A program made the position numbers and the translations under genes. DNA of 64,000 nucleotides, taken from Lysinibacillus sphaericus. Lineage in GTDB: Bacteria > Bacillota > Bacilli > Bacillales_A > Planococcaceae. How positions within the stretch are numbered: the first letter of the stretch is position 1; the number at the start of each line of letters is the position of its first letter. The notes under the pieces were generated by a model. It was not told where the DNA came from. It saw only the letters and a list, made by a program, of their open reading frames with translations, and did not search any database. Below are positions 39,247-47,661 of this stretch, in pieces. The stretch covers positions 20,183 through 84,182 of the forward strand of contig NZ_SADV01000020.1 in assembly GCF_006864135.1 (NCBI RefSeq). The letters run 5' to 3'.

Positions 39247-40920
39247 TTAAATTTCGATAATTATTGGTAAAATCATTGGTTTTCTTTTTGTTTGTGTAAA
39301 TAGATATTGACCGACAGCTCTTTTGATTTCTCTTTTTAAGACATGGATTGGCTGCTTACTTTCTTCCTGAAGCTCATTTACCGTTTCTTTGACGAGAATA
39401 TTTACTTTCGTTAACAGCTCCTCAAAGTCTTTGGCATAAACAAAGCCTCGCGAAATTGTATCTGGTTCTGAAATAAAGGCGCCATCTATTTTATTAAGTG
39501 TTATAACGATAACAAGCATTCCGTCTTCTGATAGCTGTTTGCGATCTCGTAAAACAATTCCTTCGACTTCACCAATACCGATACCGTCGACATACGTATC
39601 ACCTGAAGGGATTTTACGTGCTTGCCTAGCCATTGCATTTTCAATATCCACAACATCCCCGTTTTTCATAATAAACGTATGCCCTCTTTTGACACCAACG
39701 GACTCAGCTAACAAACGGTGCTGATGTAACATACGGAATTCACCATGAATCGGAATAAAAAATTTGGGCTTCATTAGCGTCAGCATTAGTTTTAAATCTT
39801 CCTGGTAGCCATGACCTGAAACGTGCATACCTGTATGACTAGCCGAGCCATAAATAACCTTCGCACCTAGCTGGAACAAATTATCTACAATCCGTGAAAC
39901 ACCCTTTTCATTCCCTGGAATAGGGGATGAAGCTAAAATAACTGTGTCATCAGGTAAAATTTTCACTTCACGATGATTCCCATTTGCTAAGCGAGAGAGT
40001 GCAGCTAATGGTTCACCCTGACTACCCGTACATAATACAACAACTTCTTCGGGTGGAAGATACTTCACCTCGCGTGCATCTATTAACATATCCTCTGGAA
40101 TGTTTAAATAGCCTCGCTCAAGCGCAACATCTACAACATTCACCATACTCCGACCAAGTAATGCAAGCTTTCTATTTGTAGTAATCGTTGCATCTACAAT
40201 TTGCTGTATGCGATTAACATTAGAAGCGAAAGTAGAGATAACGATTTTACGCTCGGCATGTAAAAATGCATCTTCTATATGATTACCGACAAGCTTCTCT
40301 GAAGGAGTTAACCCAGGTCTTTCAGCATTCGTACTTTCAGAAATAAGTACTAATACGCCTTCTGATCCTATCTCGGACATTTTATGAATATCTGCAAACT
40401 GATTATTGACAGGCGTTAAGTCAAATTTAAAATCTCCAGTGTGTACGACATTTCCTTCGGGTGTATTTATAACGATTCCTAAGCAATCAGGTATACTATG
40501 GTTTGTTCTAAAGAAGCCAACATCAACTTGTCCGAAATTTAATGATGAATCGGAACGAATTTCTATTAATTCTGTCTCTCTTAAAAGCTTATGTTCTTTC
40601 AGCTTTAGCTCGATTAAGCCAAGAGTAAAACGTGTTGCATAAATAGGGACATTTATTTTTTTTAACAGATAAGGGATACCGCCGATATGATCCTCATGTC
40701 CATGAGTCACAATTAATGCTTTGATTTTCTCTTTATTTTCCAGTAGGTACGTAATATCAGGAATTATTAAATCGATACCTAGTAGGCTTTCGTCTGGAAA
40801 TTTAGCGCCGCAGTCGATAATTAAAATATCATTCCCGTACTGTACTACATACATATTTTTGCCAATCTCATTAATGCCACCTAGGGCGAAAATCGATAAT
40901 GTATTGTCTTTTGTGGACAA
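39247..40920 (-). CDS. Ribonuclease J family protein
   Basis: This 557-residue metallo-beta-lactamase/beta-CASP ribonuclease processes and degrades RNA from 5' ends and internally. Motifs are HGHEDHIGG (about residues 74-82), HTGDFKFD, SESTNAERPG, the beta-CASP SQGEP stretch, and the C-terminal domain ending KRKPMILPIIIEI. The start is TTG with AGGAGGGG at 8 bases. It is monocistronic and lacks the rpoY gene that normally precedes rnjA, so it may be RnjB or an additional paralogue; I cannot decide from this window. Confidence 0.92.
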   Translation of the reverse strand: MSTKDNTLSIFALGGINEIGKNMYVVQYGNDILIIDCGAKFPDESLLGIDLIIPDITYLLENKEKIKALIVTHGHEDHIGGIPYLLKKINVPIYATRFTLGLIELKLKEHKLLRETELIEIRSDSSLNFGQVDVGFFRTNHSIPDCLGIVINTPEGNVVHTGDFKFDLTPVNNQFADIHKMSEIGSEGVLVLISESTNAERPGLTPSEKLVGNHIEDAFLHAERKIVISTFASNVNRIQQIVDATITTNRKLALLGRSMVNVVDVALERGYLNIPEDMLIDAREVKYLPPEEVVVLCTGSQGEPLAALSRLANGNHREVKILPDDTVILASSPIPGNEKGVSRIVDNLFQLGAKVIYGSASHTGMHVSGHGYQEDLKLMLTLMKPKFFIPIHGEFRMLHQHRLLAESVGVKRGHTFIMKNGDVVDIENAMARQARKIPSGDTYVDGIGIGEVEGIVLRDRKQLSEDGMLVIVITLNKIDGAFISEPDTISRGFVYAKDFEELLTKVNILVKETVNELQEESKQPIHVLKREIKRAVGQYLFTQTKRKPMILPIIIEI

Positions 40921-41094
40921 GTATATCCCCTCCTAATTTTTTTCAGTATGTTCCTTTAATGAAAATTCAGCATTAGTAGTATAGCTTTAAGCGTTTCATC
41001 CTATACGAAAAGACAATTTTAGGTTAAGCGTTAATATTAGATTTTCTTGAAGAATAGAATAGAAGAACGTTTAGAATAAAGGGGATGTGACTGG

Positions 41095-41859
41095 TTGTCG
41101 AATTACTTACAACATGCGGTGTTTGAACATAGGTTTTGGCTAAGGATATTGAAAGACCATTCTCAATTTATTCATGATTCCTTGTATCCATCGGAAACAG
41201 AGGATATTAAAAGAGCGAGCGCATTTATTCTCAAATTTTCTCAGCTTCTTGCTTATGTTAATTCGATAGATGCCAATAATGCGGTTTCCTTCTCACTTAC
41301 AGTCGATGAAGCTGTAGAACAACTAAAGCAATTTAAATTTTTTTTGCTTAGAAAGCAATTAACGGGAAATATTAATATCCATCTACCACCTACCTTTATT
41401 AATCATATGGTGAATGAATTAGAGGAGTATCAAAATGTACTTAGCTATCTGAAGAAGGGGGAAGTCCCGCCAATCTTTCATGAGCTACATCATCATTTAC
41501 TCTGGCTGTTAGATGCATCAGGACATGCAGGTATCATTCATGACGATTTGGATGGTGTAGAAAGAAGGTTGAGGCAAAAAAGTACTACCTTTGCTCAACA
41601 TTTTGAACAATTTTATTTGAAAGCAGTGGAGCTTACAGGATATTTGCGTTCAAATATAGACTCATTCCCCGCATTAACCCGCTTTAATCATAATGTGGAA
41701 ATAGAAATGGGATTATTCAAAACTTTTTTACGGGAGTTAGAGGAGATGGAGTTAAGTGCAGAAGTATTAGGTACATTTACAGCTCTAATGGCGGATCATA
41801 TGCTAAGAGAGGAGCAATACTATTTATCGAAGCTTGCACAATCTAGAGGTGAAGATTAA
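41095..41859 (+). CDS. DUF2935 protein (ferritin-like helical, metal-binding residues likely)
   Basis: This 254-residue all-helical protein has repeated His/Glu positions (FEHRFWLRILKDH, ELHHHLLWLLDASGHAG, LMADHMLREEQYY) typical of the DUF2935 family found in Bacillus and clostridia; a di-metal four-helix fold is suspected for the family. Function is unknown. The start is TTG at 41095 with AAAGGGG upstream. It is divergent from RNase J and ends before a terminator. Confidence 0.8.
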   Translation: MSNYLQHAVFEHRFWLRILKDHSQFIHDSLYPSETEDIKRASAFILKFSQLLAYVNSIDANNAVSFSLTVDEAVEQLKQFKFFLLRKQLTGNINIHLPPTFINHMVNELEEYQNVLSYLKKGEVPPIFHELHHHLLWLLDASGHAGIIHDDLDGVERRLRQKSTTFAQHFEQFYLKAVELTGYLRSNIDSFPALTRFNHNVEIEMGLFKTFLRELEEMELSAEVLGTFTALMADHMLREEQYYLSKLAQSRGED

Positions 41860-41882
41860 TTTGCAAAAAGTGATGCCAAGTA

Positions 41883-42010
41883 AATCGCTGATAAACATCA
41901 AAAAATCGCTGATAAAATGGTGGCAATCTGAAGGTTTCAGGTTGTCTTTTTTATTCCGATAAATCAGCATAATGTACCGATAAAACTAAAAAACATTCCG
42001 ATAAAATCTT
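41883..42010. repeat. CGATAAA-word repeat region
   Basis: TCGCTGATAAA occurs twice (41884-41894, 41906-41916), then CCGATAAA three times (from about 41957, 41978 and 41998). The words are interleaved with two hairpin terminators. They recall the GACGGATAAA words of the arrays at 5.8-6.3 and 54.4 kb. Confidence 0.6.
41922..41952 (+). terminator. Terminator after DUF2935 gene
   Basis: GGCAATCTGAA pairs with TTCAGGTTGTC (two G-U) around GGT, then TTTTTT. Confidence 0.75.
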
Positions 42011-42022
42011 AGGAATGTTTTT
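41989..42022. terminator. Bidirectional terminator before ykuD
   Basis: AAAAACATTCC pairs perfectly with GGAATGTTTTT. T-runs are present on both strands, so it also terminates the minus-strand ykuD gene. Confidence 0.8.
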
Positions 42023-42036
42023 AGTCTGGCAGATTT

Positions 42037-42531
42037 TTATGGATGAATAAAAACTCCAGTACCGATTGGAACAATGCTTGCGAGCTCTTCGACATCCTTA
42101 TTATGCATGCGGATACAGCCACGTGAAACGGCATGACCGATTGAGCTAGGATTATTAGTTCCATGAATACCGTAATGTTCTTTAGATAAACTCATCCACA
42201 TTGTCCCAAACGGACCACCAGGATTTGGATCCTTGTTAATGATTATAAAATGGCCAGTAGGTGTATCATGTAACATCCTACCGACTGCTATTGGGTATTG
42301 CTTTTGAAGAACATTATCCTTATATAACCGTAGCCATCGATTTTCAGTAGAAATATCTATTCTATAAGGGATAGTATTTGGATTAGGAAATCCAGGTATA
42401 ACAATTTGTTGTCCTATATAAAGTACATTCGGATCTAGCCCTGGGTTAGCAGCCATTATGGACGCTAATGGCGTACGATAATTTCTAGCTATTTGGGACA
42501 AGGTTTCGCCTGCTCTAACTGTATGGATCAA
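42037..42531 (-). CDS. ykuD: L,D-transpeptidase with LysM domain (YkuD)
   Basis: This 164-residue protein, the same length as B. subtilis YkuD, has an N-terminal LysM module ([26 protein letters not shown]) that binds peptidoglycan and a YkuD catalytic domain with [20 protein letters not shown], where the cysteine of SRGC is the nucleophile. It makes 3-3 type cross-links; in B. subtilis it is a spore-associated enzyme. The TTG at 42531 lies 8 bases after AGGAGG. Upstream GTG and ATG codons overlap the ribosome site and are unlikely. No signal peptide is seen. Confidence 0.92.
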   Translation of the reverse strand: MIHTVRAGETLSQIARNYRTPLASIMAANPGLDPNVLYIGQQIVIPGFPNPNTIPYRIDISTENRWLRLYKDNVLQKQYPIAVGRMLHDTPTGHFIIINKDPNPGGPFGTMWMSLSKEHYGIHGTNNPSSIGHAVSRGCIRMHNKDVEELASIVPIGTGVFIHP

Positions 42532-42679
42532 AATCATCACCTCCTATAAAGTGGTTGCTTTAATACAGGTTATGCCGAAGAAATTGAAAATACCTTTATA
42601 TTTTTATAAGGATAGCAACTACAGTTAGTTGGATATGATAAGCAGTAACAAACCATATCCAGTAATCGAGGAGATCTAG

Positions 42680-42913
42680 ATGAAAGAATTTAAAATTACT
42701 TATTTTTTTGATGAACTGCATTATGTAAGGAGATTTATCCATATAGAATCACAGGAAAAGGCAGAGGCATTAGTTCGAAGTGAACGAGATCAATATATAT
42801 CCTTTACAGATAGTAGAGGGATGTATCATGAGCTACATACAAGACATGTTCGGGTCATTCAAATATCTGAATATCATCGCATCGATAAAAGCTCGAAAAC
42901 GAAAGACACATGA
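42680..42913 (+). CDS. Small hypothetical protein
   Basis: This 77-residue soluble, charged protein (MKEFKITYFFDELHYVRRFI...) has CGAGGAG before the ATG. It is the first of three small genes in the same direction (42.68, 42.96, 43.19 kb) sharing one terminator at 43.4 kb. I do not recognise a family. The N-terminal alternating pattern suggests a small beta domain. Confidence 0.65.
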   Translation: MKEFKITYFFDELHYVRRFIHIESQEKAEALVRSERDQYISFTDSRGMYHELHTRHVRVIQISEYHRIDKSSKTKDT

Positions 42914-42954
42914 TTTGTCCAACACTGCACATGCTATAAGTAAAGGAGTGAGTA

Positions 42955-43170
42955 ATGATGGACATAGAAAAAAACATACCACATGAAAAAAAGATGTTTA
43001 TGAACTTAGCGAGTAAGGATAAGCCAGACATGGTAGAATCTGATAATATAAGTCTTTTCGATTTACACGAAGATATGCAAACGGTTGATCCTATACCGGT
43101 TAGAGAGCTCAATAAAAGAGTAGAACGAGAAGGCGATGAATTGATTGAATTGCAGCCTGATGAATTATAG
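42955..43170 (+). CDS. Small acidic hypothetical protein
   Basis: This 71-residue acidic hydrophilic protein ends GDELIELQPDEL. AAAGGAG sits six bases before the first of two adjacent ATG codons. It is probably co-transcribed with its neighbours. No family recognised; in this setting a spore or stress small protein is a guess. Confidence 0.65.
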   Translation: MMDIEKNIPHEKKMFMNLASKDKPDMVESDNISLFDLHEDMQTVDPIPVRELNKRVEREGDELIELQPDEL

Positions 43171-43185
43171 AAAGTAGGGATTTGT

Positions 43186-43383
43186 ATGACTGATCATAAT
43201 GAAGCTCAGTTTACTTCTGCTGGAACAAATATTAATGAAGTAAAAAGGAAAAATGCAGAAGGTGGGTTATCTTACAATGAAGTGAAAAAGCTGCTAGCCC
43301 AAAGAGGCGGGGCTGGTACGGAAATATATAGTGATACAGATGTCGAAGAAGTAAAGCAACAGATTCATGGGAAAAAGCAATAA
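43186..43383 (+). CDS. Small hydrophilic protein resembling gamma-type SASP
   Basis: This 65-residue protein has AGTNINEVKRKNAEGG near the start and GTEIYSDTDVEEVKQQ near the end, echoing the repeated T(N/D)xxEVKxxNA and GTEFASETxxxxVKQQN segments of gamma-type small acid-soluble spore proteins. The match is partial, with a non-repeated middle (SYNEVKKLLAQRGG). AGTAGGG precedes the ATG. It could store amino acids in the spore; the alternative is an unrelated small protein. Confidence 0.5.
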   Translation: MTDHNEAQFTSAGTNINEVKRKNAEGGLSYNEVKKLLAQRGGAGTEIYSDTDVEEVKQQIHGKKQ

Positions 43384-43393
43384 GCTAATTGAG

Positions 43394-43425
43394 GAGGAGT
43401 ATGAAAAGTACTCCTCTATTTTTAT
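43394..43425 (+). terminator. Terminator of the small-gene cluster
   Basis: GAGGAGTA pairs with TACTCCTC, followed by TATTTTTATTTT. Confidence 0.85.
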
Positions 43426-43501
43426 TTTGTAAGGATGAAAAAATCACTGATTAAAACTTCACTTTATTTTACAATGAAAAGTAAATGTATGGAGGTGTAG
43501 A

Positions 43502-43672
43502 ATGGAGGAAAAACGTTGCCCGTTATGTGGACAAGATAATCATTGTGGGGTAGTAAATGGGCAAAAGGATTGCTGGTGTATGACAAAGAGTTTCCCTAAA
43601 GAAATCCTTGAAGCAGTACCTAAAGAGCAATGTATTTGTCAAAAGTGCTTGGATACATACGAAAAAGATTAA
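43502..43672 (+). CDS. Cysteine-rich CWC family protein
   Basis: This 56-residue protein has CPLCG, HCG, the CWC triplet (DCWCM, about residues 24-27) and a closing CICQKC, typical of the small Cys_rich_CWC family. It presumably binds zinc, and the role is unknown. TGGAGGTG lies before the ATG. Confidence 0.85.
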   Translation: MEEKRCPLCGQDNHCGVVNGQKDCWCMTKSFPKEILEAVPKEQCICQKCLDTYEKD

Positions 43673-43674
43673 AC

Positions 43675-43790
43675 ATTCGTGCAATCAATTATATCTCGAC
43701 ATAATTGCCGCTGTCGCTTCGCTTTCGCGCAGATAAACAATGCCGCTGTCGCTACAGAAAACACTCGCTGAAAGAAGTTAAACATATTTT
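43675..43790. repeat. Composite interspersed repeat, copy 5 (degraded)
   Basis: A decayed AATTATATCTCGACATAATT palindrome (43685-43704) is followed by GCCGCTGTCGCTTCGCTTTC, a second GCCGCTGTCGCTAC, and an ACACTCGCTGAAAGAAGTTA edge. Confidence 0.7.
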
Positions 43791-43883
43791 AATGCTGTTA
43801 CGAAACAATAGAGATCAGTTGGTACAATTGTCTACCGCACAACAACCTATCGGACATATATTACTCTGAAAGGAGTGTGTCTA

Positions 43884-44465
43884 ATGACTAAAACAGTTGT
43901 ACTCAGTAATGTAACAAAGGTTTATTTAGAGGAAAACCAAAGGATCCTCGATAAAATGATGCAGGGCATGACCTATGTGACAATTACATGTAGTATTTCA
44001 GATAATTTTATTAAGCAAATATTACCGCATCAAGTAGCTGCTATTAGATTGTCGGAAAATGTTTTGCGATACACGACAAATATACTTGTACAAAATCTCG
44101 CGTTAGAAATAATAGCAACAAGTACGGAGACTGTTGAATGCCTCGAAGCGATACAAAATAGATGCTGTATCGTACAAAATTCGGAATGTGAATTGTACGA
44201 TTATATGTGTGCTTATAAGGAAATTACTGGGGCTATGTTCCAAGCAATGAGTTTACCGCCAGTTTCCAATAATATTAATATAAACTTTCTGCGAACAATG
44301 ATTGTTCACCATCAGGCGGGCGTTCGACTAGCGCAAAACGTTTTAAGGTTCTGTATTTGCCAAGAATTAATACCAATCCTTCGAAATATGATTCAAACTA
44401 TGTGCGATCGTATTTGTGAAATGGAAAAATTACTAGATGCTTTAAAGGATTGCGAGAATTGCTAG
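43884..44465 (+). CDS. Duplicated DUF305-like helical protein
   Basis: This 193-residue protein has two similar halves. Each carries a DUF305/ferritin-like helix: LPHQVAAIRLSENVLRYTTN (about residues 48-67) and VHHQAGVRLAQNVLRFCICQ (about 141-160). DUF305 proteins usually hold one or more such MIPHHQxAIxMA helices with metal-binding histidines. Several cysteines (CCIVQNSECELYDYMC) lie in the linker. AAGGAG precedes the ATG at 43884, and it is followed by its own strong terminator. Function unknown. Confidence 0.7.
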   Translation: MTKTVVLSNVTKVYLEENQRILDKMMQGMTYVTITCSISDNFIKQILPHQVAAIRLSENVLRYTTNILVQNLALEIIATSTETVECLEAIQNRCCIVQNSECELYDYMCAYKEITGAMFQAMSLPPVSNNININFLRTMIVHHQAGVRLAQNVLRFCICQELIPILRNMIQTMCDRICEMEKLLDALKDCENC

Positions 44466-44490
44466 TTTGAACGGAACATTTACAAAGTGA

Positions 44491-44528
44491 AAAAACGCTA
44501 GAGTCGAAGTCGACTTTAGCGTTTTTTT
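44491..44528 (+). terminator. Intrinsic terminator
   Basis: AAAAACGCTAGAGTCGA pairs with TCGACTTTAGCGTTTTT (one G-U) around two bases and continues into TT. Confidence 0.9.
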
Positions 44529-44576
44529 GTGACTACGATGTATATCAGCAAAACTCAAACTCTTGATAAAAAATAA

Positions 44577-45173
44577 TCAAGCATTCTCAACAGAAGGAGC
44601 GCACATAAATGTTACTGTTCGTTTGTTACTATCGTAAAGACACCACTCTCGATGATCAACAACCGATCCAACATTGATACCGTATTGCTTTTCTTGTAAT
44701 GCGATTGGTTGGCCATAGCGAATACGAATAGGTAACTTTTTATTGCGATGATAAAGACCTGATTCATGACTATGCCCGAAGAAAAGAAGCGATTTTTTAA
44801 ATGGCGGAAATGTTGGTTGCCAAGTAACACTCCATTTAAATTGATGTCCATGCATAAGTGTTGCATCAACAATCTCCATTGTTTCAGGTAACTCTGTAAA
44901 ACGTTCAATGCCAGTTATACGTGTAATACGCTCTTCCTGATTGCCACGAATAGAGGGGAATGTTAGTAAAACTTCAAAATCATTTTCTACTATTGCAGCT
45001 TTTTGTAGCGGTATACCCGACATTGTTTGAGCCTTTTTCTTATTTACAGTACATTCGTATAAATCACCTAATCCCAATACCTTTGCATCTTTCGCAGATT
45101 GCTGAATATGGGCTAGAACCGCCTTAGTATCTTCTATATTAGAATGTAAATCTCCTAAAAGTGCGTACAGCAT
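44577..45173 (-). CDS. Calcineurin-like metallophosphoesterase
   Basis: This 198-residue protein has the metallophosphoesterase motif series: GDLHSN near the start, GLGDLYE, GNQEE in place of GNHE, MHGH, and GHSHESG. The substitution of Gln for His in GNQEE weakens the catalytic histidine site, so activity is uncertain. The start is unclear: MLYALLGDLHSN at 45173 fits the family, while two upstream ATG codons (45182, 45191) are in frame next to the repeat palindrome at 45193-45212. Confidence 0.82.
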   Translation of the reverse strand: MLYALLGDLHSNIEDTKAVLAHIQQSAKDAKVLGLGDLYECTVNKKKAQTMSGIPLQKAAIVENDFEVLLTFPSIRGNQEERITRITGIERFTELPETMEIVDATLMHGHQFKWSVTWQPTFPPFKKSLLFFGHSHESGLYHRNKKLPIRIRYGQPIALQEKQYGINVGSVVDHREWCLYDSNKRTVTFMCAPSVENA

Positions 45174-45192
45174 ATTAATCATGCCTTTCATT

Positions 45193-45350
45193 AATTATGC
45201 CTCGGCATAATTCTGTAACATCCGCCGGGCTTTAACTTCTTGCAGCAAGTGTTTGGACACCTACTGAAAAGTGACTTAAAACCGCTTTCATCTCGAGGCT
45301 ACGCTTTCGCTACAAAAGACACTTGTTGAAAGAGGTTAATCATTATACAA
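45193..45350. repeat. Composite interspersed repeat, copy 6
   Basis: AATTATGCC-TC-GGCATAATT (45193-45212) leads into ATCCGCCGGGCTTTAACTTC and a GTGTTTGGACAC hairpin that is the reverse complement of positions 1-62, then a short GCTACGCTTTCGCTAC module and an ACACTTGTTGAAAGAGGTTA edge. Confidence 0.8.
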
Positions 45351-45424
45351 ATATCATACACCTAACAGAAATTGATAGAAAAGTAAAATGTATAAATATA
45401 TTTAGTTACATATGGATTATATGT

Positions 45425-45610
45425 TGGTTCATCACCATAACCGAGTTGATTTCCGTTCTGAGCTGTATGCTTTCCTAGAATCGTCCGATGAGCCGCTTAG
45501 GCCAATAGATGTTGGTCACAAAGGCGTTATCATAGGACGTGGTGTATTTAGCCTGCATTCCTCTATTGCTAATCCCAAAGAGTCATCTGTCTCCCTCCAT
45601 TCAATTTTTC
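45425..45610. repeat. Bacillaceae-type dispersed repeat, long copy
   Basis: The sequence runs TTGATTTCCGTTCTGAGC, CTTTCCTAGAATCGTCCGAT, TTGGTCACAAAGGCGTTATC, GCCTGCATTCCTCTATTGCT, to CCCTCCATTCAATTTTTCC. The same ordered blocks occur in 30.84-31.20 kb. A 70-residue frame at 45412 within it is not a gene. The remaining gap up to 45768 is AT-rich and must contain the acyl-CoA synthetase promoter. Confidence 0.7.
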
Positions 45611-45767
45611 CGTATGACAAATGATTTAACAAAATGAGCCTTAATAAGTGTAGAAAAATTGCCAACAATTTCATAGATTGATAGAATATAATTGTAATTT
45701 TCTGAATTTTTTTAACAGCAATTCTACATGGTATGAGGGACATGAATATTAATAATTTGGGGGGCTT

Positions 45768-47273
45768 ATGATGACGATGTTAATGACAGATATTCTACAA
45801 AAATATGCTATACAGCAACCAAATGGGATTGCAACAGTTTACGATGGGACAAAGCTATCCTATAGTGAATTTTATAAAAGTGCAGAAACATTCGCTGCAT
45901 ACTTACAAGAGCAAGGTTTTAAAAAAGATGATGTAATTGCATTATATACGCTCAACTCAGATTTATTTTTAATCGCTTATATCGGTGTTCAGTTAGCGGG
46001 CTATGTTGTCATGCCCATTAATACAAAACTAGCAGCTCCAGAGGTCGAATTTATTTTTAATCATTCAGAAGCTAAAGGGCTTATTTATGATGAAAGGTTA
46101 GAAGATGTACTCGCAACTATTGGCTATCCGTTTCAACATATTGTAGGGCTCGAAGAGATGAAAGACGTCATTAAAAACTATCCAGGTCAAAGAAAAGCTG
46201 TCAAATTGGAGCCTCATGATACTAGTGTTATTATGTATACTTCTGGGACGACGGGTAAACCAAAAGGAGTAATGCTAACTCATCAAAATATTGTATCAAC
46301 TGCGGAAATATGGTCGTCCTCAATGGATATGACTAATGAGGATAGAATGTTTATTTGTACGCCTTTATTTCATTGTGCAGGTCTTCATGTATTTGCGATG
46401 CCGATGTTTTATAAAGGCGGTACAATGGTTATAGAAGAGGCTTTTTCTTCGACAAACACATTAGAACAATTAGTCGTTACAGATTCAACAATTTTCTTTG
46501 GTGTTCCGTCAATGTATACAATTATTTTAAATACACCTAACTTTAAGGAACATACATTTAAAAATTTACGTTTATTATGTTACGGAGCGGCACCGATGCC
46601 TTATGAGCTTGTTAAGCAAGTGAAGGAGGCATTTCCTAATGTGAAAGTACAAAACCTGTATGGACAAACTGAAAATACTCCTGCCACCACTTCTCTTTTA
46701 GATGTCGATGCACTGACAAAAATTGGGTCAGTAGGAAAACCATTAGCCCAAACGGACGTCCGTGTCGTTGATAGCTTTGGTGAAGCGGTGCCAGCGGGTG
46801 AGGTAGGAGAAATTTGTGTCAAAGGACCACAAGTCATGAAAGGTTATTTACGTAATCCTGAAGAAACAGCTAGAGCAATTAAAGATGGTTGGCTCTATTC
46901 AGGAGATTTAGGGCGTTTTGATGAAGACGGTTATCTCTATATCGTTGATCGTAAAAAAGATATGATCATTCGAGGTGGCGAAAATATTTATCCTATCGAG
47001 GTTGAAGAGGTTATATATCAACTGCCAGAAATTTTAGAAGCAGCCGTTGTAGGTTTTCCACATGAAGTATATGGCGAAGTTCCGAAAGTATTTGTCGTAT
47101 TGAAGGAAGGAAAGTCTTCTGATGAAGAGGCGATATTGGCGTATTGTCGGACTCAGCTCGCAAAGTATAAAGTGCCACATGAAATTGAATTTTTAACTGA
47201 ATTACCACGTAATGCTTCTGGGAAAGTTTTGAAGCATACATTACGACCAAGAGTAAGTACGCCAAACGTGTAA
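45768..47273 (+). CDS. Acyl-CoA synthetase (LcfB/FadD-like)
   Basis: This 501-residue AMP-forming ligase of the ANL superfamily has the P-loop-like YTSGTTGKPKGVMLTH (about residues 157-172), LYGQTE (about 300), YSGDLGRFDEDGYLYIVDRK (about 375) and GENIYPIEVEEV, and the C-terminal catalytic lysine region RNASGKVLKH. It resembles long-chain acyl-CoA ligase LcfB of B. subtilis, but chain length cannot be told. TGGGGGGC precedes the ATG. It is monocistronic. Confidence 0.92.
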   Translation: MMTMLMTDILQKYAIQQPNGIATVYDGTKLSYSEFYKSAETFAAYLQEQGFKKDDVIALYTLNSDLFLIAYIGVQLAGYVVMPINTKLAAPEVEFIFNHSEAKGLIYDERLEDVLATIGYPFQHIVGLEEMKDVIKNYPGQRKAVKLEPHDTSVIMYTSGTTGKPKGVMLTHQNIVSTAEIWSSSMDMTNEDRMFICTPLFHCAGLHVFAMPMFYKGGTMVIEEAFSSTNTLEQLVVTDSTIFFGVPSMYTIILNTPNFKEHTFKNLRLLCYGAAPMPYELVKQVKEAFPNVKVQNLYGQTENTPATTSLLDVDALTKIGSVGKPLAQTDVRVVDSFGEAVPAGEVGEICVKGPQVMKGYLRNPEETARAIKDGWLYSGDLGRFDEDGYLYIVDRKKDMIIRGGENIYPIEVEEVIYQLPEILEAAVVGFPHEVYGEVPKVFVVLKEGKSSDEEAILAYCRTQLAKYKVPHEIEFLTELPRNASGKVLKHTLRPRVSTPNV

Positions 47274-47369
47274 AACGGTTTGAGAAAATTCGAAAATAGC
47301 AAACAAAGTAATACCTTAATCGGACGCACACTAAATTTAGAGATGCTTTTGTGTAGAGGAAATATGTTA

Positions 47370-47560
47370 GGCCTCTGCGCAATTGCGTTCGAGGCTATAG
47401 GTCAACAGATGTTGATGGCGCGAAAGCGTAGTGCTATCGTAGCGGCATGAAATTGGTCACTCAGTCGTTGTTGTTGCTGTCGCTTCGCTTTCGCACAGAT
47501 AAATTGCCACAGGACGTGACGTTCTTAGAGTGTTTGGACAACCGCTAATAGAAGTTAAAA
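47370..47560. repeat. Composite interspersed repeat, copy 7
   Basis: The stretch includes GTCAACAGATGTTGATGGCG, GCGCGAAAGCGTAGTGCTAT, TTGTTGCTGTCGCTTCGCTT, GCCACAGGACGTGACGTTCT and a GTGTTTGGACAACCGCTAAT then AGAAGTTAAA edge. It occupies the gap between the acyl-CoA synthetase and C39-like genes. Confidence 0.75.
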
Positions 47561-47661
47561 ATAGGAACGTCTATGAAATTAGCGTATAATAGAGTCTGCG
47601 ACAAATTGAAATAATAGAATTGAAGTAATTGTCTTCAAACAAGATAGGAGCGGAATTTGTC

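Noticed and set aside
45412..45624. 70-residue plus-strand ORF
   Set aside because: It lies wholly within the Bacillaceae-type dispersed repeat that occurs elsewhere in the window.
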